From Pollenia angustigena (Eukaryota; Arthropoda; Insecta; Diptera; Polleniidae): a stretch of 64,000 bases of DNA. The stretch lies in assembly GCA_930367215.1 (NCBI GenBank), contig OV884060.1:208943253-209007252 (forward strand), given 5' to 3'. The position numbers and the translations under genes are program-made. Of this stretch, positions 32,708 to 43,458 are shown in pieces (within the stretch, counting starts at the first letter, position 1; each line of letters opens with the position of its first letter). The notes beneath the pieces are model-generated. The model was not told where the DNA came from. It saw only the letters and a list, made by a program, of their open reading frames with translations, and did no database searches.

Positions 32708-33938
32708 AACAAGTTAGAGTGCCATATTCGGCTGTGCCGAATCTTTGATACCCTCCACCGACAGTTCGAATGTTTAAGGAGTAATCTGTATGATGTTATT
32801 ATTATCTTAAACTGTGACGATTTGTTATTAATTATGGTTTTAGGCGACTAAACTGTTTTCCGGTAGTAGGGTTTATATGGGGCCTAGGGTAAATTATGGA
32901 CCGATCATCACGAAATTTCACAGCGTCATTTCTAGTCCTTTAAAACTGTGACGTACCAATTTCTGTTATGCTAGCATTATTAATTATGGTGTTAGGTGTA
33001 CTAAAATGTTTTCCGGGAGTAGGGTTTCTATGGGCCCTAGGGTAAATTATGTACCGATCTTCACGAAATTTCCCAGTATCATTCGCAGTCGTACAAAACT
33101 GTGCCGAGGCAAAATTTGTTATGATTGCATTATTATTTACGGTTTTAGGCGTACTAAGCTGTTTTCCGGGAGTAGGGTTTCTATGGGCCCTAGGTTAAAT
33201 TGTGTACCGATCTTCACGAAATTTCCCAGTATCATTTGTGGTCCTACAAAACTGTGACGAGCCAAAATTTGTTATGATTGCAATATTTTTTACGATTTTA
33301 GGCGTACTAAGCTGTTTTCCGGGAGTAGGGTTTCTATGGGCCCTAGGTTAAATTATGTACCGATCTTCACGAAATTTCCCAGTATCATTTGTAGTCCTAA
33401 AAAACTGTGACGTACCAAATTTTGTTACGCTAGCATTATTTTTTACGATTTTAGGCGTACTAAACTGTTTTCCGGGAGTATTGTTTATATGGGGCTTAGG
33501 GTAAATTATGGCGGGATCATCACGAAATTTAACAGCGTGATTTCCAGTCAAATAAAACAAATTTTTGCAAAATCTTATCTGATACCGTGCCTTGTTCCAA
33601 CATTTATGTTATTTTTTGTAACAAAATTATCAATTTTTTTAGGTGGTGGTTCCACATTTTGATTCATAGCTCTGGTCCTACTGAACGGATTTTTCAATCC
33701 CAAACTGCTCAGGATAACTACAAGAAATTTGGCACCAAGTTTGTTCATTTCTTTTGAGTTTTTCGAAAGTGAGCGTGTTTTCAACAGACGGACAGACGGG
33801 CATGGCTAAATCGACTTAGAATTACTCAAGGACCCAGAATATATACTTTATGGGGTCTGAGATGAATAATAAAAAAGTTTCACACGGAATGACAAACTTA
33901 ATATACCCTCTTCACAACTAATTGTGGTGGAGGGTATA
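32708..33938 (-). mobile_element. DINE-1/Helentron-like element, second long copy
   Basis: Inverse orientation to the 22281 copy. It starts AACAAGTTAGAGTGCCATAT with hairpin ATTCGGCTGTGCCGAAT and ends ATTGTGGTGGAGGGTATA. The GTCY run is represented by GACGGACAGACGG near 33786. The CCGATC word (or its equivalent) falls at 32901, 33054, 33207, 33360 and 33513, five monomers again exactly 153 bp apart. It is inserted inside the hAT-like element 31525-34448. Confidence 0.8.
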
Positions 33939-34456
33939 ATGATAATTTAATGAAGCTCTTTTTAGGAATAACTTTTATGAAACTGTTTCATAGATTCTAT
34001 AAAATGCTTCATTACCTGACGATTTATTGTTTCTGTAAAGAGTTTCATTAATTCTATGAAGCTTTTCATAAACATTGACTGTAACGAAACCTGTTTTATA
34101 GATTTTATTAGGAGTGTCATTGGCTGAACTCCAAATAATATTTTCATAAAACTTGTGTGAAATTCGATATGGAAGACCGAAAAAAATAAAAATCTTTTGT
34201 AATGGTTACGGAAGACCAAAAAAAAAAAAAATAAAAGTCTTTTGTAATGGCTACGGAGACCAAAAAAAATTAAAATCTTTTGTAATGGTTATGGAAGCCC
34301 AAAAAACAAAAACAAACTAAAACGGTTATCAAAGACCAAAAAAATATTGGTTTTTGTAATAATTATTCAGAGAGCAAGTTTTAAAAATTCGTGATAAATT
34401 AATATTTTAGGATTTTTTCAAATATTGGTTATAACTGTTATGTCCCTGTTTACAAC

Positions 34457-35465
34457 ACAATTATTTGAGTTATGTATAATGCATAAATGTCTTGAAATAA
34501 ACAAAAAATTAATTTTAATGAATCCCTAAAGATTGAACCTCCAATTGGCGAAGCTACGCATATTGTTACAAATTGGAGGGTACTGGGTTAATAAAATTCG
34601 CAGGGTTGACGAAAATATTTGCAAAGATTAGCAGCTGGTACTTTAGTTATGGTTATGAAAAGCAGTCTTTGGTCCCATCACTCATTGACCAGGATTAAAT
34701 TGCAATGTGTATGTGCTAGCCGATGTTTATTACTAACAAATGTATGTGCAATTCACTGTGCATTACTAACACGAAATTCCACACAACACTTGAACTAGAT
34801 TGCAAGTGAAAGACAATATCCTGCAGCTCTTTAGCCATAAAACATTTGGCGTTGTTTGCCTTCATAATAAGCAAAGGTCCTTCCCTTGAACGCACCCTTA
34901 CTTTATTCACCACAAAATGATGTTTAACAAACATGAGCTTAGCACCGAGAAAAATGCCTATGCTTCGGCAGCCTGCACAACAAATTTTGAGGTGCCAAAC
35001 TAAGGTTCAAACATAACGATGAATGCATCCTTAATAAGACCCTATGTTCCAGTGGGAGAGAAGAGTATCAGAAAAAAAAGAAGATAGATGTGACAACTCT
35101 GAAGCATTGTTGTTAATACGTATGTGAAACTTTCGAGAAAATATCTTTCATGTGTAAATGCAGTGTTGTTTTATGTGCATATTCATTGAAAAAGATAATT
35201 ACGGATATAACGGGAAATACTTCGAATTTGGTTTATTTGGTCAACCAGTGGTGAATGAGGGGGATTGATAACTTTAGTAACATAATAAAGTGATTTATTT
35301 CTATGTATTGACTTCATAGAATTACGATGGAAAAATAACAATTTTATCCATTCCCATTTCTAATACATAAAGTTTTAAAGTAAGTCTTTTAATTGCCAAT
35401 ACTGATTTAATATTGAGTCAACCACCTCGCTTGAAACCTTGTCCTTTAACTTTTCTTTTTCAATA
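34457..35465. other. Interval without recognisable gene
   Basis: A 72-codon minus-strand frame at 34716-34934 has no recognisable motif. No tandem array or terminal repeat was found. Treated as unannotated intergenic or old transposon DNA. Confidence 0.4.
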
Positions 35466-36115
35466 TTTACATATTGAATCTTCATATACTAAATATGAAC
35501 TAACAAAAATTAATCAAATCATATCCTAATACTTTGTTTTATGTCCTGCCAGTGCCAGACAACAAATTTCGCCATCACGGGTTCTGTTCACTTATGTAGG
35601 TGTTTATCGCTCTTCTGACTTGGAAAGTGCTGCAGTGCCTCTTCTTCTTAAGCGAGTGTGTCCGCCATGATTTAAAATATTTCGAACTAGTGGATTTGGG
35701 TGTTGTTCAAGTCGTTTTAAATATTTTACTGCATAGTTTGTAATCATAGTTTTTACTAATGGCACATTGAGATCCTTATGAATGTTTGAGTTTTTCACCA
35801 GATAGGCTTTAAGATAGAGTTGTAAAGTAGAAGCTTGCAATCGGGACTAAGGACAGAATTTCTTCCAATAAGCCTATGAATTTGGATGGCTTTTAGTTTC
35901 ATTTGAGTTAATTTTGCCTCTATATGGCTTTTCCAAGTTAAACGGCGATCTAGATGCATACCGAGGTATTTTACATGCGAATTTTGAGGTATTATTTGAT
36001 TATTGATTTTAATAGGGGGGTATGAATCCCGACGCAAGGTGAATGTTATATGTACGCATTTTTTCTCATTGACCTTTATCCTCCATTGCTTTAAACACAG
36101 TTCGAGTTGAAATAT
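35466..36115 (-). pseudogene. Truncated, internally deleted copy of the Jockey-like LINE
   Basis: The minus strand encodes PIKINNQIIPQNSHVKYLG, LDRRLTWKSHIEAKLTQMK and NSILKPIW, then jumps in another frame to VKNSNIHKDLNVPLVKTMI and RLRRRGTAAL. Compared with the 17-19 kb copy, about 120 bp between NSILKPIW and VKNSN are deleted. The 3' end is TATATGAAGATTCAATA. Only the C-terminal part of ORF2 and the 3' end remain. Confidence 0.85.
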
Positions 36116-36579
36116 ATTAACTTAAGATTAAAAGTTGTAGGAAAAATGACTTAGGTAAAAACGTTAATGTCTAAGCTTTTGTTAATTGATAACTTTAGAT
36201 TTAAAGATTTAAAGAATCTATTCGAAAATACCTACGCCAGGTCATTTTAAAGCGTACAGTGTTATCATTTATGCTTTTCAATCAGTGCAGCGTAGCCACT
36301 TTCTCAATATTTATCTTAAGAAATGTTTATTGATTTGTACAAAATTTGTTGTTATGAAGAACGTTTGTGTAGGCTTGACAAATTTATTTATTTGAAATTG
36401 GTTTTTTAGAAGGTTCACACTTTCATTAATTATGTATCGACATTTTTATTATTTTTTTTTTTTTTCTTAAGCAGAAACCAAAATTGTTACTTATTCCTAT
36501 AACCAAGTTCTCATCCGATGGTTTCAAATTATGTTCGTTCTAAAATATTTGTATAGAGATATCAACCCATTGTGCCTGC
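36116..36579. other. AT-rich interval
   Basis: No gene or clear repeat boundary. A T run lies near 36453-36466. Confidence 0.4.
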
Positions 36580-37020
36580 AAAAAAAACTTAATTATTACA
36601 TCCAGATAATGACATAGATGCCTAAACCATAACGCTGCCACCTCCATGTTTTATTGGGAACAGCCATCGCTTTCAAAAATATTGATTTCACCCTCTGCAG
36701 TAAATAAGACTTCTTTCGTTCGTATAGTTTTTAAAGAGTTTTGGCAAATTCAAGATGGAGTTTTCGGTTTTTGGCTGATAAAAGTGCAATTCTGCTTTTA
36801 AAGTCATTCTTTTTTAGAGCTTGTTTTATGTATATTTTTTTGTGTTCACTCTTGTTGAAATATCCTGCAATTTATTCCGCCAGTTTTGGGGGACTTATTT
36901 TCGGATCCTCATTTACTTTTTTAAGGAATACTGCTAACATTACGTCGTGACAAATTTTTTGCCCGTTCAGATCTAGTTCGATTTTAAGTATTTCCATTTT
37001 TATTATAGTTTCTTTAAATG
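36580..37020 (-). pseudogene. Decayed Tc1-like transposase
   Basis: Minus-strand frames read LKKVNEDPKISPPKLAE, then QALKKNDFKSRIALLSAKNR and LEFAKTL, then in another frame IKHGGGSVMV, a stop and ASMSLSGCNN. The block GLxxRxAxxKPxLSxxNxxxRLxFAK followed by KHGGGSVMVWG is characteristic of Tc1 transposases. Stops and frameshifts abound. Terminal repeats were not found. Confidence 0.7.
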
Positions 37021-37377
37021 GTTTGTACAGCAGTACGACTTGAGTTTGCCGTTTTTGGCATTTCTCACTGAAATAGATATTTCATGCTGATTCTGCATTT
37101 CAGAAATCAATAGTTGAAAAAACAATTAGCTAAAGCTTTTTTGAGTTACGCGAACATATGTTGTGCAACCTCCTCCAATTTTGAAATAACGGTATATCTC
37201 GACAACCAGAGCTAACCTAAAAAACGGCTAGCACCACTGGATTCAGCGTGCCCAGCTTGTCTCAAAAAAAAAAAAAAAAAAAAAAAATGTCAATTTCTTG
37301 CACAATGTAATTTTTCTAAACGCAATATCGTTTTGGGCGAAGGCCGGATATGTAGACATGCATTAGTTAGTGCAGCC
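37021..37377. other. Interval with a 24-bp A tract
   Basis: No gene. The A tract near 37264-37287 could be the tail of a retrotransposed sequence, but nothing upstream is recognisable. Confidence 0.35.
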
Positions 37378-37485
37378 GGTGTTTGGGCGCTGCGAAATAT
37401 GGCCCCAAATAAATGAAAATCGACCCCAAATTTGGGGCTTTTTTCATAATGCAATTGACCCCATTTTCTTAATGCACAATTACCC

Positions 37486-38442
37486 AGAACATGTCCGTTA
37501 GGTTTTATGACTTGTAATTCGTATTAATACAAAATTTTCAATTCTCTAATACGGTTTGTATTTTCGGCTCCACGAAAAGCCCCCCAATGAAATAACGCCC
37601 AAACGAGAAATTAAATATTCCCCAATTTTTTCCATACATTCTTGGGTGTTATTTCATATGAAATAACTTCCAATTTTTTTGGGCCGTTTTTCATTTTTTT
37701 TTTTTTTTGGGAATTATTTTATTCCTCATTGGGGGATTTCAAATTATGAAATAATCTCCAATGAAATAACACCCAACAAATTTTTAAAATTCGGGGCTTG
37801 TTTCATAGCGTGTTTAATTTGGGTGTTATTTCATTTTTTATTCGGGGGTTATTTCATTTTTAAAGCTGTTTGTTTTTGGGGGTTATTTCATTTTATTTGG
37901 GGTTTATTTCATTTGCTTAGTTTGATATTTTTCATTTTTTTTGAGAATTCAAGTAACTGTTTTTTGGAATAACAGTGTCAATATATGAATACAATCTGCC
38001 TTGCATGTTGAGTTGAGTTGTTGTAAAACATAAAATATTTTCAGTTGTGCATCGAAGTTCGGACGCTTTACATCATCCCGTGTTAATATTTAAAAAAATG
38101 GAATTCAAAATTGTTGGTGGAAAACGAAGAAATAGCAATTTTCTATATTCTTTAAGTGAAAAACAATTATATTTAAATAGTGGAGGTAGTTGTGTAAAGG
38201 CCAAACGTAAAAGGCAAATTGTTTTCCGAGTTGCAAAAAAAAAACAGGGCTACAAGGATCTACGGGCGGGCCAAATAGCTGCGGCAATTTTTTTGAACCG
38301 AATATATCCTTATTATGAAGAAGACGCCTGCAGGCCTCCACACGATTCATTTCAATAATTTTGCGACTTTGCTGTTGGTCCATATTGACTTTATGAAATC
38401 CTTGGTGAAACTTACTCTTTTATGAATTTTGGGCATAATTTG
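37486..38442 (+). repeat. Left arm of a 0.95-kb inverted duplication (family A)
   Basis: It matches the reverse complement of 48028-48981 at roughly 95% where I compared it base by base (17 differences in 312). The match includes about 65 bp outside the family A end GGCTCCACG (37553). It therefore arose by copying a segment, not by a second clean transposition. At the inner side the two diverge near 38442. Confidence 0.85.
38098..38358 (+). CDS. 86-codon ORF in family A, possible FLYWCH-like finger
   Basis: Opens at ATG 38098 with MEFKIVGGKRRNSNFLYSLS, followed by EKQLYLNSGGSCVKAKRKRQ. The pattern is faintly like the start of FLYWCH zinc fingers, which occur in transposon proteins, but only one possible zinc-ligand cysteine is visible in that stretch and the match is uncertain. 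The copy on the other arm (48109-48369) is also open. Of 17 nucleotide differences in the wider frame, most change the amino acid, so selection is not evident. It may be chance or a decayed exon. Confidence 0.3.
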   Translation: MEFKIVGGKRRNSNFLYSLSEKQLYLNSGGSCVKAKRKRQIVFRVAKKKQGYKDLRAGQIAAAIFLNRIYPYYEEDACRPPHDSFQ

Positions 38443-38734
38443 GGGCCTTTTTCATAATGCAATTGACCTAATTTTTTTAATGCAAAAAAATGAAAAATAA
38501 CCCTTAAAATAAAATGAAATATGACCCTAAATTCGGGGTAATTCTTCATTATAAAAAATCACCTCAAAATTTATAATGAACGTTAACCCCAAAAAAGAAC
38601 ACAAAGAAAGTTATATTAAAGATTTTGGGTGGATTTCATATGCCCGAAACTAAAAATCCTAAATTTAGAATACCGATTTCAAAATCCAAATAATTATACA
38701 GTTTTGGTTTTAAAAATCGTACGATTGAAAGCCT

Positions 38735-39070
38735 AGTTGGGCTTTCCTCTATGGTATAAGGAACACTGGCATTGCTTACTAAAGCTTTATGTTATAGACG
38801 ACCTTCGGCCGGGTACAAGGATTTTCTTCTCTATGGTATAACGAACACTGGCTTCGCTCAGTAAAGCTTCACTAAATTGCCGGCCTTCGGCCGGTCGCAA
38901 GGATTTTCTTTTCTATGGTATTACGAACAGTGGCTTAGCTCAGTAAAGCTTCTATAAATAGCAGGCCTTCGGTCGGGCGCAGGGGTTTTTTCCTCTATGG
39001 TACATTAAACATCGCCTTCGCTTACTAAAGCATCTCTGCTTAACCGGCAAGGATTTTCTCCACTTTGGTA
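38735..39070 (+). repeat. 85-bp satellite block, about four monomers
   Basis: Units start with CTATGGTATAA.GAACA and contain CTGGCTTCGCTCAGTAAAGC, then a GGCCTTCGGCC hairpin and GCAAGGATTTTCT. The monomers are diverged from each other. The same satellite occurs at 45590-45880, 46085-46145 and, diverged, 40080-40345. Confidence 0.8.
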
Positions 39071-39258
39071 TAAGAATTCGGGTTTTTTATACTATCCCTA
39101 GAAACTTTTATATAATTTGTTTAAAAATATTTGGGGTGATTTTTCATTTCTTAAAATTTGCATTTTTTATTAGTAAACGAAAAATAGCCTTAAAGTAAAA
39201 ATTAGGATTTTATTAAGGGTGATTTTTCATTCCACTTAAAATGCAAAAACACCCTAAT

Positions 39259-39737
39259 AGCCTTTTTACACATCAATTTGTCGCAATTTGCGAAGATGTT
39301 AACATCTTTCCATAAGAAATACATAGGGCTAAAAACCAACATCTTTCAACATCTTTAAAAGATGTTCCAATCTCATTTTATTCCATTCAACATCTTGCGA
39401 TTATTTTATTATTGTGGCATCACTGACAAAAAAACTTTTTTGAAAGCAGCGTTACCATTTGTCAAGTTTTCTCTTCTATTGAGATGTTTTTTTGTTAAGT
39501 ATTTTTTATATTTTTAAATAAATGGAAGTTCAAATACATTTTTGTGTTTTCTTTTTAAATTTTTCTACTTTTGTAGAAAAAAAATATTTTTTATTTTAAA
39601 AACATTTTTTTCTCAAAAATGGTGACATTTTTGTTTGATGGTAGATGTTAGATGTGAGCAATGTAAACGAGTGTTTCACATTTTCTACATCTTTGATGGT
39701 GGATTTTAGATGTTGATCAGTGTAAAAAGCCTATAAC
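39259..39737. repeat. Foldback with AACATCTT words, ends AGCCTTTTTACAC
   Basis: TAGCCTTTTTACACATCAA pairs with GATCAGTGTAAAAAGCCTA. AGATGTTAACATCTT, CAACATCTT and TAGATGTTAGATGTG recur in the subterminal regions in both orientations. No coding content. Confidence 0.6.
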
Positions 39738-39894
39738 GAAAAAATTAAAAATAACTCAAAAAAAAAAAAAACAAACAAAAAAGGACCCTAAAATTACGCA
39801 TTGTTGTGTCTTATATAAAATGTTGGGGCCGTTCTTCACTTTCCTTTTGAGGCCATATTTCCTGGGGTCATTTTGCGCACCGCCGGTATTTGTA

Positions 39895-40066
39895 CTACCA
39901 TTTATTTTTTATTTTTATTTATTTGATTTCCAATAAAACAAGATTTAAAATCTTGTAATTAAAGAAGTAATGGATTTTTAAATTGTATATGAACAAGACG
40001 TAAATTTCTAGTATTCATTTAAATTTGCTACATAAAACAGAAATACAAAAAAAATTATTCTTTCTC
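39895..40066 (-). repeat. Dispersed repeat, inverse copy at 51720-51876
   Basis: The palindrome AGATTTTAAATCT (with variants), flanked by TCCAATAAAACA and TTAAAGAAGTAATGGATTTT, is shared in inverted orientation with 51720-51876 over about 160 bp. No coding signal. Confidence 0.6.
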
Positions 40067-40079
40067 AAATTTAATTAAT

Positions 40080-40345
40080 AAATAACCATAGAGGCGAAAA
40101 GCCGCAAGGCCGAAGATTGGCTATGGAAAAAAGCTTTAGTTAGCGAGGCGGGTGAATTCAAAATCCCGTATTCCAAAATTCCAAATTTCGAAATCCCGAA
40201 CTCATAAATTTCAATATACCGAATAATTGCAGTTTTGTTGTTAAAAATCACGCGATATATACCTTCGCCAAGTAAAGTTTCTCTGCATAACCGGCCTTTT
40301 TCCGGGCGCAACAATTTTCTCCTATATGGTACAACAAACAAAGAC
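40080..40345. repeat. Diverged 85-bp satellite pieces
   Basis: AGCTTTAGTTAGCGAGGCGG at the left is inverted relative to AAGTAAAGTTTCTCTGCATA and CCGGCCTTTTTCCGG at the right. Both are recognisable from the 45.6-kb monomers. They sit either side of an AT-rich core. Confidence 0.5.
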
Positions 40346-40374
40346 TTCCCTAACTATAGCTTCTTAATTCAGTG

Positions 40375-41016
40375 GTGCGATTCACTAACTTTTAACGATC
40401 CGACAATCGTAATATTTGTCGACATTTATATTCGCTTGCAGTAACGATAGTGTGATTCTGTAAATTTTTTTAACGATAGTACACAGCTGTTTTTTTGTAA
40501 CATCTCTGTCTACAAAATGTTAAAAAAAAACGAAAAGCACAAAAGAGAATAAAATAAAAACATATGAAATTGTTCTTAACCCCCCTTGTTACATATGTTT
40601 TTTCATTCAAAATGCATTAAAAAAGGTCTGGCCAGACTCATAAGTAAGACGAAGGGTTAATTTGTGGTTTTATATTTTTTTGTGAATTTTACATTTAGAA
40701 TTTAATTTTTGTTCTTAATTTGCTTTATTTTTGGAAATTTTGAATTTATTATTTTGTTTTTGTTCATACATATTCATATGAATATATCTTTGTATGTATG
40801 TAAGCTATTTTAAACATAAAAAACATTTTATCGATAAAATAAACACAAACTAAATTATTGTCGCTAAGATAACGACAAAAAAATTGCTTAAATTAACAGC
40901 TGACTTTAAACGACAGCGAACATCGTTAAAAATTTTACAGAATAGCATATTCGATAAATTTTCGTTATACTTATTTTAACGATTCGATTGTCGTTATAAA
41001 AGTTAGTGAATCGCAC
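40375..41016. repeat. Foldback element, ends GTGCGATTCACTAAC
   Basis: GTGCGATTCACTAACTTTTA at the left is matched by TAAAAGTTAGTGAATCGCAC at the right. ACGATCCGACAATCGT inside left and ACGATTCGATTGTCGT inside right continue the symmetry. ACAGCTGT / ACAGCTG and ATCGTTA words recur. About 640 bp, no coding frame. Confidence 0.72.
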
Positions 41017-41757
41017 TACAGGATGTGATATCGGTATTTTTTTATTTAGGATTTCAAAATTGGAAATTGTAAAATTCGGGACGTAAAAACAAATTCGGAT
41101 TTTTGAGATTTCGAAAATACATATTCCTAAAAACATTCAAGATGATTTTTCTTAAAAAAGAATTACCTCAATTTAGGGGCGTATTTCATCTTATTTTAAG
41201 GACTACTTTTCATTAAAAAGAAATAGTCAGTAGACATAATGAAAAAAGCACTAAATTTGAGATACATTTTCGTTTTGGCGCCACATTTCGAAGTGCCTAG
41301 AATTACATAAAACAAACAAATTTTTAACAAATGAAATGTGAAATAAAGTTTTATTGCCTATGATTTCAAAGCACTGTACCCCTTAATTAGTGGCATACTA
41401 AGATTTTGCATTATCGTTACCGATTCCATAAAATTGTTGAACTCTTAAGATTCTTAATAAATTTGTAATTGTGAATTATTCACAAAAAGCAAATCTTTTA
41501 AGATCGCTTTGCCTTTTATGTTAAACAAAAACCGGTATGACTTTTTTTGCTTAGGCAAAAGGACATGTGAAGGAGATAAACTTACCGTCTGTTTCGAGAA
41601 CGTGAGTGCAAAAGTGACTCGTTTAACTCACATTTAAAACAAAAACAAATTTTCACAAATCATTAATGCCAGTTACTGTGCTGCAATATCTAAACTGTGA
41701 TATAAGTTTTAAGTTTGTATTTAATTTAATTTTTCATGTTAAATGTTTTTATGTTTG
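41017..41757. other. AT-rich interval
   Basis: Nothing recognisable except GGGGCGTATTTCATC-like words near 41175, weakly similar to the family A/C motif. No gene. Confidence 0.4.
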
Positions 41758-41759
41758 AT

Positions 41760-42071
41760 AATTAGTATTGTGGTTATTTTGTTGAACTATTTATGGGTTT
41801 TAATCCAAATTTTTAATATTTTTAATTAGGCTTAAGTTCATCAAATTTAATTTTCATTAAATTATTTTTATGAAGAAAGGAATTTTACAACATGAAAATT
41901 AATTAAAATTTACTGATAATTTTTCATTCTTGACTCAATCTGGGCTCGAACCCAGGCGTTTTCACGGACAGGTTACCCTGACATGTTTCGATTGCAACCA
42001 CTCAATCTCCTCAGAGGGCTTGCCGTTTAACACTCGCAGCCATCGACGACTGCTGACGTCATTAGTCAAAC
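41760..42071 (-). repeat. tRNA-related SINE, complete minus-strand copy
   Basis: On the minus strand it begins GTTTGACTAATGACGTCAGC and has an A-box-like GATTGAGTGGTTGCAATCG. The strong T-arm CTGGGTTCGAGCCCAG includes a good B box. It then continues through ATTTGATGAACTTAAGCC to the tail ACCACAATACTAATT. Head plus unrelated body is the plan of a tRNA-derived SINE. No poly(A) is seen. Confidence 0.65.
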
Positions 42072-42328
42072 ATCAATCCTTAAACCAAATTGTATTTAAC
42101 CCTTGGTAGATCGAAATTTGCTTTTGAATGATTATCAATTTTAATTTATTTTACATGTTCTTCCTTTACTTCTGTTTATTCGTACTTTTGTCAAGAATTC
42201 TTCTTGAAGTTCAAAGTACATATTTTGTTTTGTTTTTTAATTTTTTTGTCTTTCTTTTTCTTGCTGACCTTTTCAGCACAACTTGAAGGACAAATGCAAA
42301 CATAGAGCTCGTGCCTTAGCTTTAACAA

Positions 42329-42665
42329 TAATTAGTATTGTGGTTATTTTGTTGAACTATTTATGGTTTTTAATCCAAATTTTTAATATTTTTAATTAGG
42401 CTTATGTTTGACTAATGACGTCAGCAGTCGTCGATAGCTGCGAGTGTTAAACGGCAAGCCCTCTGAGGAGATTGAGTGGTTGCAATCGAAACATGTCAGG
42501 GTAACCTGTCCGTAAAAACGCCTGGGTTCGAGCCCAGATTGAGTCAAGAATGAAAAATTATCAGTAAATTTTAATTAATTTTTATGTTGTAAAATTCCTT
42601 TCTTCATAAAAATAATTTAATGAAAATTAAATTTGATGAACTTAAGCCTAATTAAAAATATTAAA
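42329..42665. repeat. tRNA-related SINE with inverted junction
   Basis: 42329-42405 is the minus-oriented 3' tail (TAGTATTGTGGTTATTTTG to TTTTTAATTAGGCTTA). It is joined directly to a plus-oriented copy from 42406 (GTTTGACTAATGACGTCAGC, T-arm at 42521-42540), which ends inside the tail near 42665. Read on the minus strand, this is an inverted 5' part attached to the 3' end, the product expected from twin priming. Confidence 0.65.
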
Positions 42666-42970
42666 AAGTTTTTATGTTTGTCTACAACAAATTAATTTCT
42701 CTTTTTACGAATCCCTTGATAAAGTGAACATAACATTCACGAAACGTTGGGAAAATATGGATTAAATGCATTTTTAATTACATATCAGTGAATGGAAAAT
42801 TGAAAAATCGAGATGGTACTGACCTCCAAGCAAAGGAGTACTTTTTTCAATATTTTGGTATTTTTTTTCAAACATATTTTTTTTTTTTTGAAAACAAACT
42901 TAAAAATAATAAACAAAAATACATAAAATTATAAAACTAATTCATTTTAATAAAAACATAAAAAATACTT
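42666..42970. other. AT-rich interval
   Basis: No gene or repeat boundary found. Confidence 0.35.
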
Positions 42971-43414
42971 CCCAGTAAAAAAACAATGGGTTTTTTGAAG
43001 CACTTAAGAGAAAAAGCGCATAATCGAGCGCTTTAGTAAGAGAGCTCTTATACAGCAGTAAATTATAAAGAAAAAAATATACAAAAAATCTGCTATTTTA
43101 GTGCTGAAAACGATGAAGGTCTTTAAGCGAAAAAATAAAAATATATTATGATTTGCGAAAATGATTGTAAAAGGCATTTAAACAAGAAAAAGTAAAACAT
43201 AAATGAATATGTTAATATAGTTAGCCATTAAAAAAGCATTTAAGGAGTGCTTTGTTTGCATTTTAAAAGAAGCGCTTATTGTCAGCAGAAAAACGTCCTC
43301 CAAACCGGGAACACCCCATACAAAAATCAGGCATCCCATCAGCAGGTTTGAAGCGATTTGAGGTATGAGTTCATATATAAAACCCGATCCTTTTGAAGCA
43401 CATTTTTTACTGGG
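42971..43414. repeat. MITE, ends CCCAGTAAAAAA
   Basis: CCCAGTAAAAAA at the left and TTTTTTACTGGG at the right, with TTTTTTGAAGCAC and the inverse of TTTTGAAGCACA next to them. Inside are AAAGCGC / AAGCGCTT words and CGGGAACACCCCATACAAAA. A related, right-truncated copy is at 46220-46495. Confidence 0.65.
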
Positions 43415-43458
43415 TTTGGGTAAGAAACTGAAAATATTTTCATTTTTGTTATAAACAT

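Larger units (their letters stand above)
31525..34448. mobile_element. hAT-like element, ends CAGGGAC, 8-bp TSD
   Basis: Left CAGGGACCCGAAATAACTGT and right ATAACTGTTATGTCCCTG are inverted. Flanking 8-mers TTTAGAAC (31517-31524) and TTTACAAC (34449-34456) differ at one base. Each end has an array of roughly 40-bp units with GATAACCGTTATGAAAGATT variants (31650-31840, and inverted at 34150-34370). Inside lie a tRNA-like sequence and a DINE-1-like element. There is no transposase. Confidence 0.75.
37386..39884. mobile_element. hAT-like family C, ends GGCGCTGCG / CGCACCGCC
   Basis: The 21-bp ends (GGCGCTGCGAAATATGGCCC and the inverse of GGGTCATTTTGCGCACCGCC) match at 17 of 21 positions. Flanking 8-mers GGTGTTTG (37378-37385) and GGTATTTG (39885-39892) differ at one base. 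Variants of AAATGACCCCAAA occur in both orientations near each end and at 38410-38650 and 39120-39240. It encloses a partial family A copy, an 85-bp satellite block and a foldback. No transposase remains. Confidence 0.68.

Noticed and set aside
33006..33257. Repeated GSRVSMGPR frame
   Set aside because: It spans the 153-bp tandem monomers of the DINE-1-like element; 153 is divisible by three, so chance frames persist through several units.
37679..37972. 97-codon frame rich in Phe, Gly and Ile, with a longer partner at 48495-48908
   Set aside because: The frame is a translation of the family A motif array (TTATTTCAT repeats). Its conservation follows from the DNA copy, not from a protein.
41944..42020. 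tRNA gene at the GGGTTCGAGCCC arm
   Set aside because: The T-arm is excellent, but the same unit recurs with a common non-tRNA body, so it is a SINE.
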